DNA from: Pseudomonas fluorescens
Lineage (GTDB): Bacteria > Pseudomonadota > Gammaproteobacteria > Pseudomonadales > Pseudomonadaceae
Direction of reading: 5' to 3'
Assembly (NCBI RefSeq): GCF_003732425.1
Contig: NZ_MOBX01000013.1
Location: forward strand, 124,001 to 188,000
Length of the DNA stretch: 64,000 nt
The position numbers and the translations under genes were made by a program. Below, piece after piece: positions 43,381 to 52,579 of the stretch (the first letter of the stretch is position 1; each line of letters opens with the position of its first letter). The notes beneath the pieces were generated by a model, which was given only the letters and a program-made list of their open reading frames with translations, had not been told where the DNA came from and ran no database searches.

Positions 43381-43785
43381 TCACTCAGCCAGTGCTTTGA
43401 CCCTAGCAATGGAAAACGCTTGCGGCAGGTGGGCGCCATTCTTGGCGGCAAGAATCTCGGCCATCACGCTGACGGCAATTTCCGCAGGTGTTTTGCTGCC
43501 GATGTAGAGGCCGATCGGCCCGTGCAGGCGCTCAAACGACGCCTCGGTTTCACCAAAATGTTCGATCAGGCGTTCGCGGCGCAGCTGGCTGTTGCGCCGC
43601 GAGCCGATGGCACCGATGTAGAACGCCGGGCCGTGAAGGGCTTCGAGCAGGGCCAGATCGTCGAGTTTGGGGTCATGACTCAAGGCGACAATGCAGGTGC
43701 GCAGATCGACTGCGAAGTCGCGGACTACATCATCCGGCATGCCGACAATGCGCTCAACGCCATCGATCGCCCAGGTCTCGATGTA
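43381..43785 (-). pseudogene. Duplicated 3' fragment of xdhC
   Basis: The last 134 codons and stop repeat those of the intact xdhC at 53177-53581, in the same orientation, without insertions or deletions and with only four amino-acid differences (G/S, F/L, H/Q, R/K). Upstream of YIETWAID the match ends abruptly, and the remaining frame (to a GTG at 43812) is unrelated. The N-terminal XdhC domain with its CIEDD motif is missing, so it is not functional. It is evidence of a segmental duplication or of recombination at this place. Confidence 0.92.
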
Positions 43786-43847
43786 GCGGGTGCGCGACAA
43801 ACAGGTCGGCACCGCTTATCGCGAGTTGAAGGGCATTGCTCGACTCA

Positions 43848-44150
43848 CTAAGGCGTGGTGAGCGAAAACGGAATGCGCAGCTCTTCGACCGGGCCTGTAT
43901 CGCGGCCGCACATTTCGTCGTGCACGCATTGCTGCACCAGCACGCACGGAAAGGCCGGCACGGTCTGCAGCAAGTCCCGCAGATGGGTGATGGAGCGCAG
44001 GTGCATCGGCTTGGCCGCGTCATCCAGCAAGGTGAACTGGCCGTGATCCAGGCGGATCCGCGCCAGATAAAAACCACCTTCGAGTGACAACAGTTCCAGT
44101 TCGCGTATTTCGCTGTTGGCCGCACGTTCGGTGAGGGTTTGCAGGTTCAT
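43848..44150 (-). CDS. DUF6482-like small protein
   Basis: 100 residues with GGAGTG before the ATG. The content, RELELLSLEGGFYLARIRLDHGQFTLLDDAAKPMHLRSITHLRDLL, fits the small DUF6482 family common in Pseudomonas. There is no signal or membrane segment. Function unknown. Its stop is about 60 bases from the truncated xdhC fragment. Confidence 0.65.
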   Translation of the reverse strand: MNLQTLTERAANSEIRELELLSLEGGFYLARIRLDHGQFTLLDDAAKPMHLRSITHLRDLLQTVPAFPCVLVQQCVHDEMCGRDTGPVEELRIPFSLTTP

Positions 44151-44164
44151 GCTTCACTCCTTGC

Positions 44165-44875
44165 CTACCAGGGTAGGCGTTCTCCATCGTAGGCAAAGAA
44201 ATGGCCGCTGTCGGCCGGCGTCAACTGGTCAATCAAGGTCAGTAACTGGTCAGCGGCAACGTCTGCCGGACGGGCGCTGGAGGCGCCGCGAAAAGGTTGC
44301 GACAAGCCCGACACCACCGTGCCCGGGTGCAGACTGAGCAAGCGGCTCTGCGGGCGCGTGCGTGCCAGCTCGATGGCGGCGGTCTTGATCAGCATGTTCA
44401 GCGCAGCCTTGGAGGCGCGGTAGGCGTACCAGCCGCCCAATCGGTTGTCGCCAATGCTCCCGACCTTGGCCGAAAGCATCGCCATCGCCCCCCGAGGATC
44501 GAGCAGCGGCAGAAAATGACGCAACACCAATGCCGGCCCCAGTGTGTTTACTTGAAACACGGCTTGCAGCGTCTCCGGCTCGATCGTGCTGAAGCTTTTT
44601 TCCGGCTTGATCCCGTCACGATGGAGCAGCCCGGCCGCGTGGATGATCAGTTGATACGGCGCTTCGGCTGCCAGCTCGGTGGCGGCGCTGGCAATCGTTT
44701 CGGGTCGTTCAAGGTCGAGCGCGGGGAGGGTACGGCGCCCCAGCGCGCGCACTCCGGCACAGCGCGGATCCTGTTTCAGCAGTTCGCAAAAGGCTGTGCC
44801 GAGGGCGCCACTGGCGCCGATCACCAGCGCGCGATAACCGTCGCCGAGCGAGGCCAGGGTCAATGCGCGGCTCAT
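44165..44875 (-). CDS. Short-chain dehydrogenase/reductase (C-factor type)
   Basis: 236 residues. The nucleotide motif is VIGASGALGTAFCELL, then NNAG-like IIHAAGLLHRD, the catalytic Ser in AMLSAKVGSIGDN, and the YxxxK in YAYRASKAALN, followed by HPGTVVSGLSQPF. This is the CsgA/C-factor subgroup. The substrate is unknown. Its start overlaps the stop of the DUF3833 gene by four bases, and both follow folE on the same strand. Clusters of folE, DUF3833 and SDR genes are frequent in pseudomonads. Confidence 0.88.
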   Translation of the reverse strand: MSRALTLASLGDGYRALVIGASGALGTAFCELLKQDPRCAGVRALGRRTLPALDLERPETIASAATELAAEAPYQLIIHAAGLLHRDGIKPEKSFSTIEPETLQAVFQVNTLGPALVLRHFLPLLDPRGAMAMLSAKVGSIGDNRLGGWYAYRASKAALNMLIKTAAIELARTRPQSRLLSLHPGTVVSGLSQPFRGASSARPADVAADQLLTLIDQLTPADSGHFFAYDGERLPW

Positions 44876-45414
44876 TCGCTGACTCCCGGGCCTTGGCGAC
44901 GGAAGAACAGTGTCACTTGGCCGACCTCTACGCCGAACTTGGACATGCTGGTGCGGTTGATCAGCGTGTCCTCGTCCATCAAGTACATCCAGTCGTCCAT
45001 GCTCATTTCGTAAGTCGAGTCATCGACCGGCAGGTTCAGGCGATAACGCCAGTGCAACGCGTTGCCCGCGACCTGGCCCTCGGCGACACCTACCACGTCG
45101 TCAGCGCGACCGCTCCAGCGGCCCTGACCCTCGGGCGTGAGGGTCCAGACGCGGCGTTGACGGGTGCCGTCGCCATAGAGGAAGCGCTCGTCGAGAATCA
45201 GGTTGTTGCCCTCACGCCGGCTGACGATGTTGACTTCGAAACGCTTGACCACCTCACCGCTACGCTTCTGAAACATCCCCCAGGCTTTGACGGGCTGGCT
45301 GAAAAAACGCTGCAGGTCCAGGGCCGGTTGTTGATCGGCATAACGGGCGACATCCACGCTGCCGCAGCTTGCGACGCTGAGTACCAGTGCCAGTAACAGC
45401 AGAAGTCGGGTCAT
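44872..45414 (-). CDS. DUF3833 family lipoprotein
   Basis: 180 residues with a lipoprotein signal (LLLLLALVLSVASCGSVD, lipobox ASC). The mature protein has the DUF3833 features QRFFSQPVKAWGMFQKRSGEVVKRFEV and LPVDDSTYEMSMDDWMYLMDEDTLINRTSMSKFG. It is probably anchored in the envelope. Its function is unknown. It is coupled to the SDR gene by an ATGA overlap. Confidence 0.85.
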   Translation of the reverse strand: MTRLLLLLALVLSVASCGSVDVARYADQQPALDLQRFFSQPVKAWGMFQKRSGEVVKRFEVNIVSRREGNNLILDERFLYGDGTRQRRVWTLTPEGQGRWSGRADDVVGVAEGQVAGNALHWRYRLNLPVDDSTYEMSMDDWMYLMDEDTLINRTSMSKFGVEVGQVTLFFRRQGPGVSE

Positions 45415-45496
45415 GGTCTTGCTCCCTGAAGCACACAGGTGATGAGGGTGAAGTGGTCAGTTATTGGCTTGTACAGTGAATTGGTGCTGTATAGCT

Positions 45497-46054
45497 TTAT
45501 CGCCGTCCGATCAGCTGCAGAAACTCTTGCCGCGTCGTCGAGCTGTCACGGAAGGCGCCCAGCATTACGGAGGAGGTCATGACCGAGTTCTGCTTCTCAA
45601 CGCCGCGCATCATCATGCACATGTGCCTGGCTTCAATGACCACCGCCACACCGGCGGCATCGGTAATCTGCTGGATGGCGTCGGCAATCTGCCGTGTAAG
45701 GTTTTCCTGGATCTGCAAGCGACGCGCGAACATGTCGACCACCCGCGCCACCTTCGACAGCCCCAGGACTCTGCCGGTGGGGATGTACGCCACATGCGCC
45801 TTGCCGATAAAGGGCAGCATGTGGTGCTCGCAGAGGGAATACAGCTCGATGTCGCTGACGATGACCATTTCATCGCTCTGCGACTCGAACAGGGCACCGT
45901 TGGTGACGTCTTCCAGGCTCATCGTGTAGCCGTTGCACAGGTACTGCATCGCTTTGGCGGCGCGCTTGGGAGTGTCTAACAGACCTTCGCGCTCGGGGTT
46001 TTCACCGACGCCGACGAGAATTTCACGGTAATGGCTGGCTAATAGTGGGTTCAT
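45497..46054 (-). CDS. folE: GTP cyclohydrolase I
   Basis: 185 residues with the full type I signature: the zinc ligands in [31 protein letters not shown] and in [11 protein letters not shown], and the substrate segment [14 protein letters not shown]. It converts GTP to dihydroneopterin triphosphate, the first step to folate and other pterins. Pseudomonads often carry more than one folE; location with the DUF3833 and SDR genes rather than with folate genes suggests this is the accessory copy. The start is the ATG at 46054. Confidence 0.94.
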   Translation of the reverse strand: MNPLLASHYREILVGVGENPEREGLLDTPKRAAKAMQYLCNGYTMSLEDVTNGALFESQSDEMVIVSDIELYSLCEHHMLPFIGKAHVAYIPTGRVLGLSKVARVVDMFARRLQIQENLTRQIADAIQQITDAAGVAVVIEARHMCMMMRGVEKQNSVMTSSVMLGAFRDSSTTRQEFLQLIGRR

Positions 46055-46367
46055 TCAAGGTGCTCGCGGCAGTGCTGTGCGTGAGGCCAATCCATAGCGA
46101 AAGAGTTGTACGCAATGAAGTGCTTTGTATAGGTTTTATTGAAGATAGGCTGAAAAAAATCACCTGACAATGAATCCGCAATCTTTTTTATGCAGATGCG
46201 AAAACCTCACATCGCAAAATGTGTGGTCGCTCGATGGGCGGGAGGCAGAGGGGGAGTGACAGTGAGCGTTCCGGGAGAAGCGCGAGCGCGGTGCGTAACC
46301 ACGACGATGTTATGCAGTTGTCATTAGAGAACCGTCATTCCTCCTGACGGTTCCCGTTTCCTGCACC
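46055..46367. other. 313-base gap between bestrophin and folE
   Basis: It contains the hairpin at 46329-46353 and presumably the folE promoter near 46060-46160. No gene or RNA is recognised in the remainder. Confidence 0.5.
46329..46353 (-). terminator. Hairpin downstream of the bestrophin gene
   Basis: Arms gaaccgtca and tgacggttc around a seven-base loop, 14 bases after the bestrophin stop codon. Confidence 0.55.
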
Positions 46368-47270
46368 TTAAACGCTCTCTTCAATCCTGCGCACGTCACC
46401 CAAGGAATCACGCTGCATCGACTGCAGGTTCTTCTCGATGGTTTCGCACAGCGCTTCCATCTGAATCTGGTGTTCGCTGTGGCGAAACGGACTTTGCAGA
46501 TCGGTGCCGATGCGCTCGATAGCCAGCAGCATAAAACCGACCACGGTTGAAGCCAGCGGGGTGAACCAGCCCAGGGACTCCACCAGACCGACCGGGACGA
46601 TCAGGCAAAACAGCGAAATAAACAGTCGCGGGAAATACACATAAGGGTAGGGCAGCGGTGTATTCGCAATCCGCTCCATGCCGCCCTGGCTGTTGGACAG
46701 GTCCACCAATGTCGACTCCAGCCGCGCCAGGCGAATGCTGTCCAGGCGCCCGGCCTTGTATTCCCGCGCGAGCAAGGTCGCCGAGCCGGTGAGGATGTCG
46801 TTGGCAAAGTTATTGGTGGTGCCACTGCGGGCGAACTCAGCGGCGGGAATGAACGCTCGCACTTCCTCGGGACAAGGCTGGCCTTGCAGATGGGCCGCGA
46901 GGCAATTCACATAGGCGACGTGGCGGCGCAACAGGGTCGACTTGACCGGGTTGACCTCGTTGTCGGCGTCGTCCAGCAGCGTCAGCACCTGCCGGGCGAA
47001 GCTGCGTGAGTTGTTGATCATCGACCCCCACAGCGTCCGCGCTTCCCACCAGCGGTTGTAAGCGCTGCTGTTGCGGAAACTGATCAGTACGATTAACGCC
47101 GAACCCAACAAAGTCAGGGGCATGAGGGGTAAATTCAGCTTGGTGTTGAGAAACAACATGAAGTCGACGGTGACGGCGATGTCCCAGAGCAACAGCCAGA
47201 ACAAGGCCCAGCCGACATAGCCCAGAGTCTTGATGATCAATCGGTATTTTTTGACGATGGCAGCTTTCAA
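46368..47270 (-). CDS. Bestrophin-family (UPF0187) membrane channel protein
   Basis: 300 residues starting at a TTG (47270) with GAGG eight bases ahead. Signature segments: LLWDIAVTVDFMLFLNTKLNLPLMPLTLLGSALIVLISFRNSSAYNRWWEARTLWGSMINNSRS, and the late MERIANTPLPYPYVYFPRLFISLFCLIVPVGL with GTDLQSPFRHSEHQI. Bacterial homologues are pentameric ion channels of the inner membrane. The exact ion specificity here cannot be read. It is monocistronic. Confidence 0.9.
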   Translation of the reverse strand: MKAAIVKKYRLIIKTLGYVGWALFWLLLWDIAVTVDFMLFLNTKLNLPLMPLTLLGSALIVLISFRNSSAYNRWWEARTLWGSMINNSRSFARQVLTLLDDADNEVNPVKSTLLRRHVAYVNCLAAHLQGQPCPEEVRAFIPAAEFARSGTTNNFANDILTGSATLLAREYKAGRLDSIRLARLESTLVDLSNSQGGMERIANTPLPYPYVYFPRLFISLFCLIVPVGLVESLGWFTPLASTVVGFMLLAIERIGTDLQSPFRHSEHQIQMEALCETIEKNLQSMQRDSLGDVRRIEESV

Positions 47271-47371
47271 ACGGAAACCTCGTAGCGAGCGGTAAGCGTT
47301 AACGCTTTAGCTCGGACGGTGTTTTCGTGGGAAAGGTTCGGGCCGTGGTGTTTGACCACGTCATTTACACC

Positions 47372-48184
47372 CTACGTTCTCGCCACTCCCGGCACATCCA
47401 TGTTGATCTTGCGCCAGAACGCTTCCGACAAACTGTAGGCCGAGAAGGCAATCAGCCCCAACGCCATCACCATCAAGATCAGCCAGCCCGCGGGCAGATT
47501 CTGCAGCGCATCGAGCGCTTCCTTCATACCCGGTGGATCCATGGCCTGATAGGTGGAACCGCTGATTGCCAGCAGCAATGCAATCTCGATAAACACGACG
47601 CCGCGCGCGATCAGACCAAACTGCGAGACCGGGCGGACGTAGCGCATGACCTCTTCGTCAGCCTCGAAATACTTCTCGAATGACGCTTTCCAGCCCTTGA
47701 TGAGGTGAGCAATGCCCACCCCAAGCGGAACTAGGGCGATCAGGTACACCAGCCAGTTCGAGTGTTCCCAGGACAGAAGATGCGCCAGCCAGTCTTTGGT
47801 TTGTCCTGCGGAATTGCCCGAGCTGTTAATCCCGCTGATCAGCAGGCCCAATGCGAAGAACGCCAGAGCACCGTTGACCAGACCTCCCACAAACAGCCCT
47901 GTGCGAATCACCAGCCCTTTGAGTTTTTTGCCGTGATGATCAACATCACGCGTGGCTTGCAGGACACGCCAGGCGGCAAACGCGAGCAGTCCCGCTACGA
48001 CAAGCCCCACCAGAAAATAGCCAAAAGGCTGGCCCAGCAAGGCTTCCAGACTCTTGTGGCTATCCTTCGGCCTGGTTGAATCCTGGGCTGCCAGCAACGC
48101 AAAGATACCGATGATCAGATACAGCATTCCTCGGGCGGCGTAGCCTCCCCGAGCGAGGATGACAAGGTTGCGTTGCGCGGACAT
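47372..48184 (-). CDS. DUF1206 membrane protein
   Basis: About 270 residues from the ATG at 48184. Three similar units of two membrane helices each can be seen, each starting with an aromatic or glycine-rich turn (LARGGYAARGMLYLIIGIFALLAA; RTGLFVGGLVNGALAFFALGLL; SQFGLIARGVVFIEIALLLAISG), the repeat that defines DUF1206. Function unknown. An upstream in-frame extension to 48292 covers a terminator-like hairpin and is rejected. Confidence 0.85.
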   Translation of the reverse strand: MSAQRNLVILARGGYAARGMLYLIIGIFALLAAQDSTRPKDSHKSLEALLGQPFGYFLVGLVVAGLLAFAAWRVLQATRDVDHHGKKLKGLVIRTGLFVGGLVNGALAFFALGLLISGINSSGNSAGQTKDWLAHLLSWEHSNWLVYLIALVPLGVGIAHLIKGWKASFEKYFEADEEVMRYVRPVSQFGLIARGVVFIEIALLLAISGSTYQAMDPPGMKEALDALQNLPAGWLILMVMALGLIAFSAYSLSEAFWRKINMDVPGVART

Positions 48185-48275
48185 GGGAGGTATTCCTGAG
48201 AGGTGATAAGAGAGCAGACCCCTCTCGCCGGGAGGCGTTCTATGAACAGTCGAAGACTGCAACACGCAATAAATG

Positions 48276-48303
48276 AAGAGGGCGCCCGACACGGCGCCCT
48301 CTT
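48276..48303. terminator. Strong terminator-like hairpin
   Basis: Perfect eleven-base arms aagagggcgcc (48276-48286) and ggcgccctctt (48293-48303) with a six-base loop. It lies about 30 bases after the small gene that ends the quinone-oxidoreductase operon. Confidence 0.75.
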
Positions 48304-48333
48304 GATGCGTACACGCTATTCAACAGATGTTTC

Positions 48334-48519
48334 CTACTGTTCCAGCATCAGCCTGCGCCACACGATCACAGGAGGTGCAAGAGGCGCGACGTCCTTTCGC
48401 TGAGCGTCTTGCTCCTGCAACCCTAAAGGATTCAATTCGCTCAGGCCGGATATTGAACGCTGGTGTGCTGAGCGTTGTTCCGGGGCTTCGAATAACTCAT
48501 CAATAGGCGGCGTAGTCAT
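48334..48519 (-). CDS. Small protein coupled to the quinone oxidoreductase gene
   Basis: 61 residues. The ATG (48517-48519) overlaps the stop of the upstream gene as ATGA, and a strong terminator follows, so it behaves like the last gene of an operon. The sequence is polar with proline-rich ends and a conserved-looking PVIVWRRLMLEQ at the C-terminus. I know no family. The evidence is positional only. Confidence 0.45.
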   Translation of the reverse strand: MTTPPIDELFEAPEQRSAHQRSISGLSELNPLGLQEQDAQRKDVAPLAPPVIVWRRLMLEQ

Positions 48520-49514
48520 TTGATCGAAACAACGACTTTGCCCTTGGCGCGTCCCTGCTCAACGTAATTCAATGCTTCTGCCGTTGATTCAAAGGGGAAC
48601 GTTCGATCAATCACCGGGTTGATGATGCCGGCCTCGACCAGTGCGCTGATCTGTTGCAGTTGGGCGCCGTTGGCGTGCATGAACACGAACACGTAATTGA
48701 CGTCCTGCTTGCGTGCCTTGCGCCGAATGCCGAGGCTCAACAGGCGCATGACCTGCTGCAAGGGCCAGGACAAGCCTTGCTCTTTTGCAAATTGCGCGGT
48801 GGGTGGTCCAGAGATGGAAATCAGTTGGCCACCGGGTTTGAGTACCTTGAGTGACTTCTCCAGAACATCGGCGCCGAGGCTGTTCAACACCACGTCATAG
48901 CCGTGCAAGACACTGTCGAAGTTCTGCTGTTTGTAATCGATCACCACGTCAGCCCCCAGCGCCTTGACCCATCCGACATTCGCGGTGCTGGTGGTTGTAG
49001 CGACAAAGGCACCGAGGTGTTTGGCAAGCCGTATGGCAACGGTGCCGACGCCGCCGGAACCGGCGTGAATCAGCACCTTTTGGCCCTGTTGCAGTCGGGC
49101 GGTGTCGACCAGTACTTGCCAGGCAGTCAGTGCCACCAAGGGCAGGGATGCGGCTTGCGCCATGCTGGTGTTGGCCGGCTTGAGGGCGATCGCGTTTTCG
49201 TTCACGGCGATCAACTCGGCGAAAGTGCCGATTCGTGTTTCCGGCGGGCGGGCGTACACCTCGTCTCCCGGTTTGAAACGTGTCACTTGCGCGCCGACCT
49301 CAGTCACCACGCCTGCCAGATCGTTGCCCAGAATCAGTGGAAACGCGTAGGGCAAAATCAGCTTGAATTCGCCTGTGCGGATCTTCGAGTCCAGCACGTT
49401 GACGCTACTGGCGTGGACCTCGATCAAGACGTCGTGAGGACCTACTGCGGGGGCAGGTGCTTCGCCGATGCGTCCGGGGTGCTTGCCGTAGCGATCAATC
49501 AGAAAGGCTTTCAT
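48516..49514 (-). CDS. NADPH:quinone oxidoreductase-type zinc-less MDR enzyme
   Basis: About 332 residues from the ATG at 49514 (MKAFLIDRYGK); longer starts exist upstream but lie over the preceding gene's end. Medium-chain reductase signatures: VHASSVNVLDSKIRTGEF, LGNDLAGVVTEVGAQVTRFKPGDEVYA, and the nucleotide motif IHAGSGGVGTVAIRLAKHLGA. The catalytic zinc ligands of alcohol dehydrogenases are absent. The enzyme reduces quinones or activated alkenes with NADPH. It is in a run of detoxification genes on one strand: old yellow enzyme, SDR, hydrolase, then this gene. Confidence 0.88.
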   Translation of the reverse strand: MKAFLIDRYGKHPGRIGEAPAPAVGPHDVLIEVHASSVNVLDSKIRTGEFKLILPYAFPLILGNDLAGVVTEVGAQVTRFKPGDEVYARPPETRIGTFAELIAVNENAIALKPANTSMAQAASLPLVALTAWQVLVDTARLQQGQKVLIHAGSGGVGTVAIRLAKHLGAFVATTTSTANVGWVKALGADVVIDYKQQNFDSVLHGYDVVLNSLGADVLEKSLKVLKPGGQLISISGPPTAQFAKEQGLSWPLQQVMRLLSLGIRRKARKQDVNYVFVFMHANGAQLQQISALVEAGIINPVIDRTFPFESTAEALNYVEQGRAKGKVVVSIK

Positions 49515-49560
49515 CGGAGGGCGGCTCTTGTCGGTTGTAGGGAGGGTAGCCGGTGCGTGG

Positions 49561-50430
49561 TCAGGCATCGAGGAACGCCTGCGCCCTGGCAACAAAATCA
49601 ACGTGGTGCTGAAAAATGCCGCCGTGACCGGCATCCTGATAAATCACCAGCTCCGCGTTGGGAATACGTTTGGCCAGCTCAAACGAATTGACACTGGGCA
49701 CCATGATGTCGGTGTCGCCGTTGACCACCAGCGTCGGCGTGCGCAAACGCCCGAGGTCTTGCGACGGCTGTTTGCCCCACGCGGTGATCGCTTGCAACTG
49801 GCGCAGGAAAGCGCGAGGCGTCGGGCCTTGGTCGCGATTGGTTTGGCGTGCTCGCAGGCGCTGCAGATACTGCGAGGCGGATCGGCGGCCATTGGCTGTC
49901 GAGGTGAAGAACAGGTAGAGCTTGGGATCGCGCAGGGTCAGCAAGCCTTTCAGGATCAAAGGCCACGACACCGGGCCAACCTTGTCGATACCGCTGCCGC
50001 CGGCCGGCCCGGTGCCGGTCAGTATCAACCGCCGGATCAGATCAGGCGCCTTCAGGGCGATGTCCTGAGCGACGAAGCCGCCGAGGGAGAAACCGAGCAC
50101 ATCCACGGTTTCCAGCCCCAACGCGCGGATCAACTGGATGGCATCGTCAGCCATCTCGCCGACGGTCAGTGGCGCGGTTCCACCTGAGCCGCCGATACCG
50201 CGATAGTCGGTGGTGATGATGCGTCGGGTTTGCGCCAGGCCATCGATGATTGCGGGGTCGAAGTTGTCCAGCACCGCGCCCCAATGATTGAACAGTACGA
50301 GTGGTACGCCGTTAGCGGGCCCGGTGTCGCGGTAGGCGAAGGGAATGCCATTGACGGTGATCGACTGGTTCGCCGCGTTGATGAACGACGTTGGCGAACC
50401 CGAAGGGGGATTTGTCTGTGCTGAATTCAT
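49561..50430 (-). CDS. Alpha/beta-hydrolase
   Basis: 289 residues. The nucleophile elbow is GFSLGG (serine nucleophile), the oxyanion region is VLFNHWGAVLDNFDP, the acid is in VVNGDTDIMVPS, and the histidine is in DAGHGGIFQHH. These fit the general alpha/beta-hydrolase fold (esterase or haloperoxidase-like). There is no signal peptide. It probably belongs to the operon running from the old yellow enzyme. Substrate unknown. Confidence 0.88.
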   Translation of the reverse strand: MNSAQTNPPSGSPTSFINAANQSITVNGIPFAYRDTGPANGVPLVLFNHWGAVLDNFDPAIIDGLAQTRRIITTDYRGIGGSGGTAPLTVGEMADDAIQLIRALGLETVDVLGFSLGGFVAQDIALKAPDLIRRLILTGTGPAGGSGIDKVGPVSWPLILKGLLTLRDPKLYLFFTSTANGRRSASQYLQRLRARQTNRDQGPTPRAFLRQLQAITAWGKQPSQDLGRLRTPTLVVNGDTDIMVPSVNSFELAKRIPNAELVIYQDAGHGGIFQHHVDFVARAQAFLDA

Positions 50431-50501
50431 GACTGCTCCGGATTGCAGGACGGATTCGATGCCGCGCCTTACGCCTGCATCGAATCCTTGCTACCTAAAG
50501 A

Positions 50502-51290
50502 TCACTCTGGCGTCTGGTAGCGCTGGGCAACCGCTGACTGTCGGATTTGCCCGATCAGGCCCAGACGTGCTTCCTGCAGGACATCCCAGCGCTGCGCCTC
50601 GTGCAGCGGCGGGATGGTCACCGGTTCGCGACGATCGAAGCCGACGAGGGCGGCATCCACCAGATCACCCACTTCCATGATTTCGCTCAGGGTGTTGATG
50701 TCGACGCCGGAGCGATCCCAGATTTCCGTGCGCGTTGCGGCGGGCAACACGGCCTGCACGTAGACACCCTGAGGCGACAGTTCCAGGCTCAGGCCCTGGG
50801 ACAGGAACAGCACGAACGCCTTGGTTGCGCCATAGACCGTCATGCCGAACTCCGGTGCCAGACCCACCACCGAACCGATGTTGATGATCGCACCGTCACC
50901 GGCCTTGGCCAGGCGTGGAGCAATAGCGCTGGCGAGCCGCACCAGCGCGGTGGTGTTGAGGGCGACCAGTTGCGCCACTTTGTCGGTGCTTTGCTCGACG
51001 AAATGGCCGGACAGCGCGGCGCCGGCGTTATTGACGAGGATGCCGATGCGGGCGTCGTCGCGCAGACGGCTTTCAACGGTGGTCAGATCGCCGGGTTGGG
51101 TCAGGTCCGCCGGGATCACATCGACGGCGACGCCATGTTCGCTGCGCAAGCGCGCGGCCAGTGCGTCGAGGCGCGCCTGATCGCGGGCGACCAGCACCAG
51201 ATCGTGGCCGCGTTGCGCAAAGCGTTCGGCGTAGACGGCGCCGATGCCGGTGGAGGCGCCAGTGATCAGAACAGTAGGGCGAGTGCTCAT
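50502..51290 (-). CDS. Short-chain dehydrogenase/reductase
   Basis: 262 residues. The NADP motif is TGASTGIGAVYAERFAQRG; NNAGAALSGHF, the catalytic Ser in INIGSVVGLAPEFGMTVYGATK and the YxxxK (YGATK) are all present. It belongs to the DltE/classical SDR group. It sits 39 bases after the old yellow enzyme gene and 71 bases before the hydrolase. Probably cytoplasmic; substrate unknown. Confidence 0.9.
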   Translation of the reverse strand: MSTRPTVLITGASTGIGAVYAERFAQRGHDLVLVARDQARLDALAARLRSEHGVAVDVIPADLTQPGDLTTVESRLRDDARIGILVNNAGAALSGHFVEQSTDKVAQLVALNTTALVRLASAIAPRLAKAGDGAIINIGSVVGLAPEFGMTVYGATKAFVLFLSQGLSLELSPQGVYVQAVLPAATRTEIWDRSGVDINTLSEIMEVGDLVDAALVGFDRREPVTIPPLHEAQRWDVLQEARLGLIGQIRQSAVAQRYQTPE

Positions 51291-51329
51291 GGTTTATCTC
51301 TCTTTGAGGATGTGAGAAACAGAACGCGC

Positions 51330-52430
51330 TCAGCTTGCGCTGATGCTCGATTCAGCCAGTGTCGGGTAGTCGATGTAGCCTGCCGCGCCGCCGCCATAGA
51401 GGGTGGCGGGATTGAACGCGGACAACGGCGCGCCACGTTGCAGGCGCTCCACCAGATCCGGATTGCCAATGAACGGGCGACCGAAGGCGATCAGGTCGGC
51501 CTGATCTTCAGCGAGCTTCGACGTCGCCAGATCGCGGTCATAGCCGTTGTTGGCGATGTAGGTGTTTTTGAAGCGCTGGCGCAGGCCGGCGAAATCGAAG
51601 GGCGCCACGTCACGCGGGCCGCCGGTCGCGCCTTCGACGACATGCAGATAAACCACGCCGAGGGCGTCGAGTTGTTCGACGAGGTAATCGAATTGCGCCT
51701 GCGGATCGCTGCTGGAAACGCCATTGGCCGGCGACACTGGCGACAGGCGCACACCGGTGCGATCTGCGCCGATTTCATCGATCACCGCCGTTGTTACCTC
51801 AAGCAATAGACGCGCACGATTTTCAATCGAACCGCCGTAAGTATCGGTGCGCAGATTGGCGCTGTCCTTGAGGAATTGATCGAGCAAGTAGCCGTTGGCA
51901 CCGTGAATTTCCACACCATCGAAGCCGGCAGCGATCGCGTTGGCCGCCGCCTGGCGGAAATCGTTGACGATCCCCGGCAGCTCGCTGATGTCCAGTGCGC
52001 GCGGTTCGGAGACGTCTTCGAAACGGTTGTTGACGAACACTTTGGTGGCGGCGCGTAGCGCAGAAGGGGCGACAGGGGCAGCGGCGTTTTCCTGCAGGTC
52101 GACGTGCGAGACGCGGCCGACATGCCACAGTTGCAGAAAGATTTTTCCGCCCTTGGCATGTACAGCGTCAGTCACGACGCGCCAGCCGTCGATCTGTGCC
52201 GGCGTGTAGATCCCTGGGGTGTCCTGATAACCCTGGCCCTGTCGGGAGATCTGCGTGGCTTCGCTGATCAGCAGACCGGCGCTGGCGCGCTGGCTGTAAT
52301 AGGTCGCCGCGAATTCGCTGGGGACGAAGCCTTGACCGGCGCGGTTACGTGTCAGCGGCGCGAGAACGACGCGGTTCGACAGCGTGATATTGCCCAGGGT
52401 GTAAGGGGAGAACAGGGTTTGCTCGGTCAT
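51330..52430 (-). CDS. Old yellow enzyme family alkene reductase (NemA-like)
   Basis: 366 residues. FMN barrel signatures: LSNRVVLAPLTRNRA at the start, the substrate-binding QLWHVGRVSH, GVEIHGANGYLLDQFLKDSANLRTDTYGGSIENRARLLLEV, and LIAFGRPFIGNPDLVERL near the end. It uses NADPH to reduce activated double bonds, nitro compounds or nitrate esters. It is the first gene of the detoxification run and is divergent from a TetR gene, the usual arrangement for nemRA-like control. Confidence 0.93.
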   Translation of the reverse strand: MTEQTLFSPYTLGNITLSNRVVLAPLTRNRAGQGFVPSEFAATYYSQRASAGLLISEATQISRQGQGYQDTPGIYTPAQIDGWRVVTDAVHAKGGKIFLQLWHVGRVSHVDLQENAAAPVAPSALRAATKVFVNNRFEDVSEPRALDISELPGIVNDFRQAAANAIAAGFDGVEIHGANGYLLDQFLKDSANLRTDTYGGSIENRARLLLEVTTAVIDEIGADRTGVRLSPVSPANGVSSSDPQAQFDYLVEQLDALGVVYLHVVEGATGGPRDVAPFDFAGLRQRFKNTYIANNGYDRDLATSKLAEDQADLIAFGRPFIGNPDLVERLQRGAPLSAFNPATLYGGGAAGYIDYPTLAESSISAS

Positions 52431-52497
52431 CTGATATTTGTTCCGTGCCCGTTGATGAAGATTGATGGTGCGAGCAATTAGGATGATGACCGAAATC

Positions 52498-52513
52498 TAA
52501 ACTGTCAACGGTT
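52498..52513. promoter_or_regulatory. Imperfect palindrome in the OYE-TetR divergent region
   Basis: aaactgtcaacggttt, with six of eight pairs matching. It lies between the divergent starts and is the best operator candidate for the TetR, but the symmetry is modest. Confidence 0.35.
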
Positions 52514-52579
52514 TTGATTATGGCCAACATCTATGTATCATCGGACGCAGGATTTCCCGGGAAACACGAGGTATTGCAC

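Noticed and set aside
43786..43812. Extension of the duplicated xdhC frame to a GTG at 43812 as an intact small gene
   Set aside because: The nine added residues are unrelated to XdhC and there is no ribosome site. The match to the intact gene ends at 43785, so it is a fragment.
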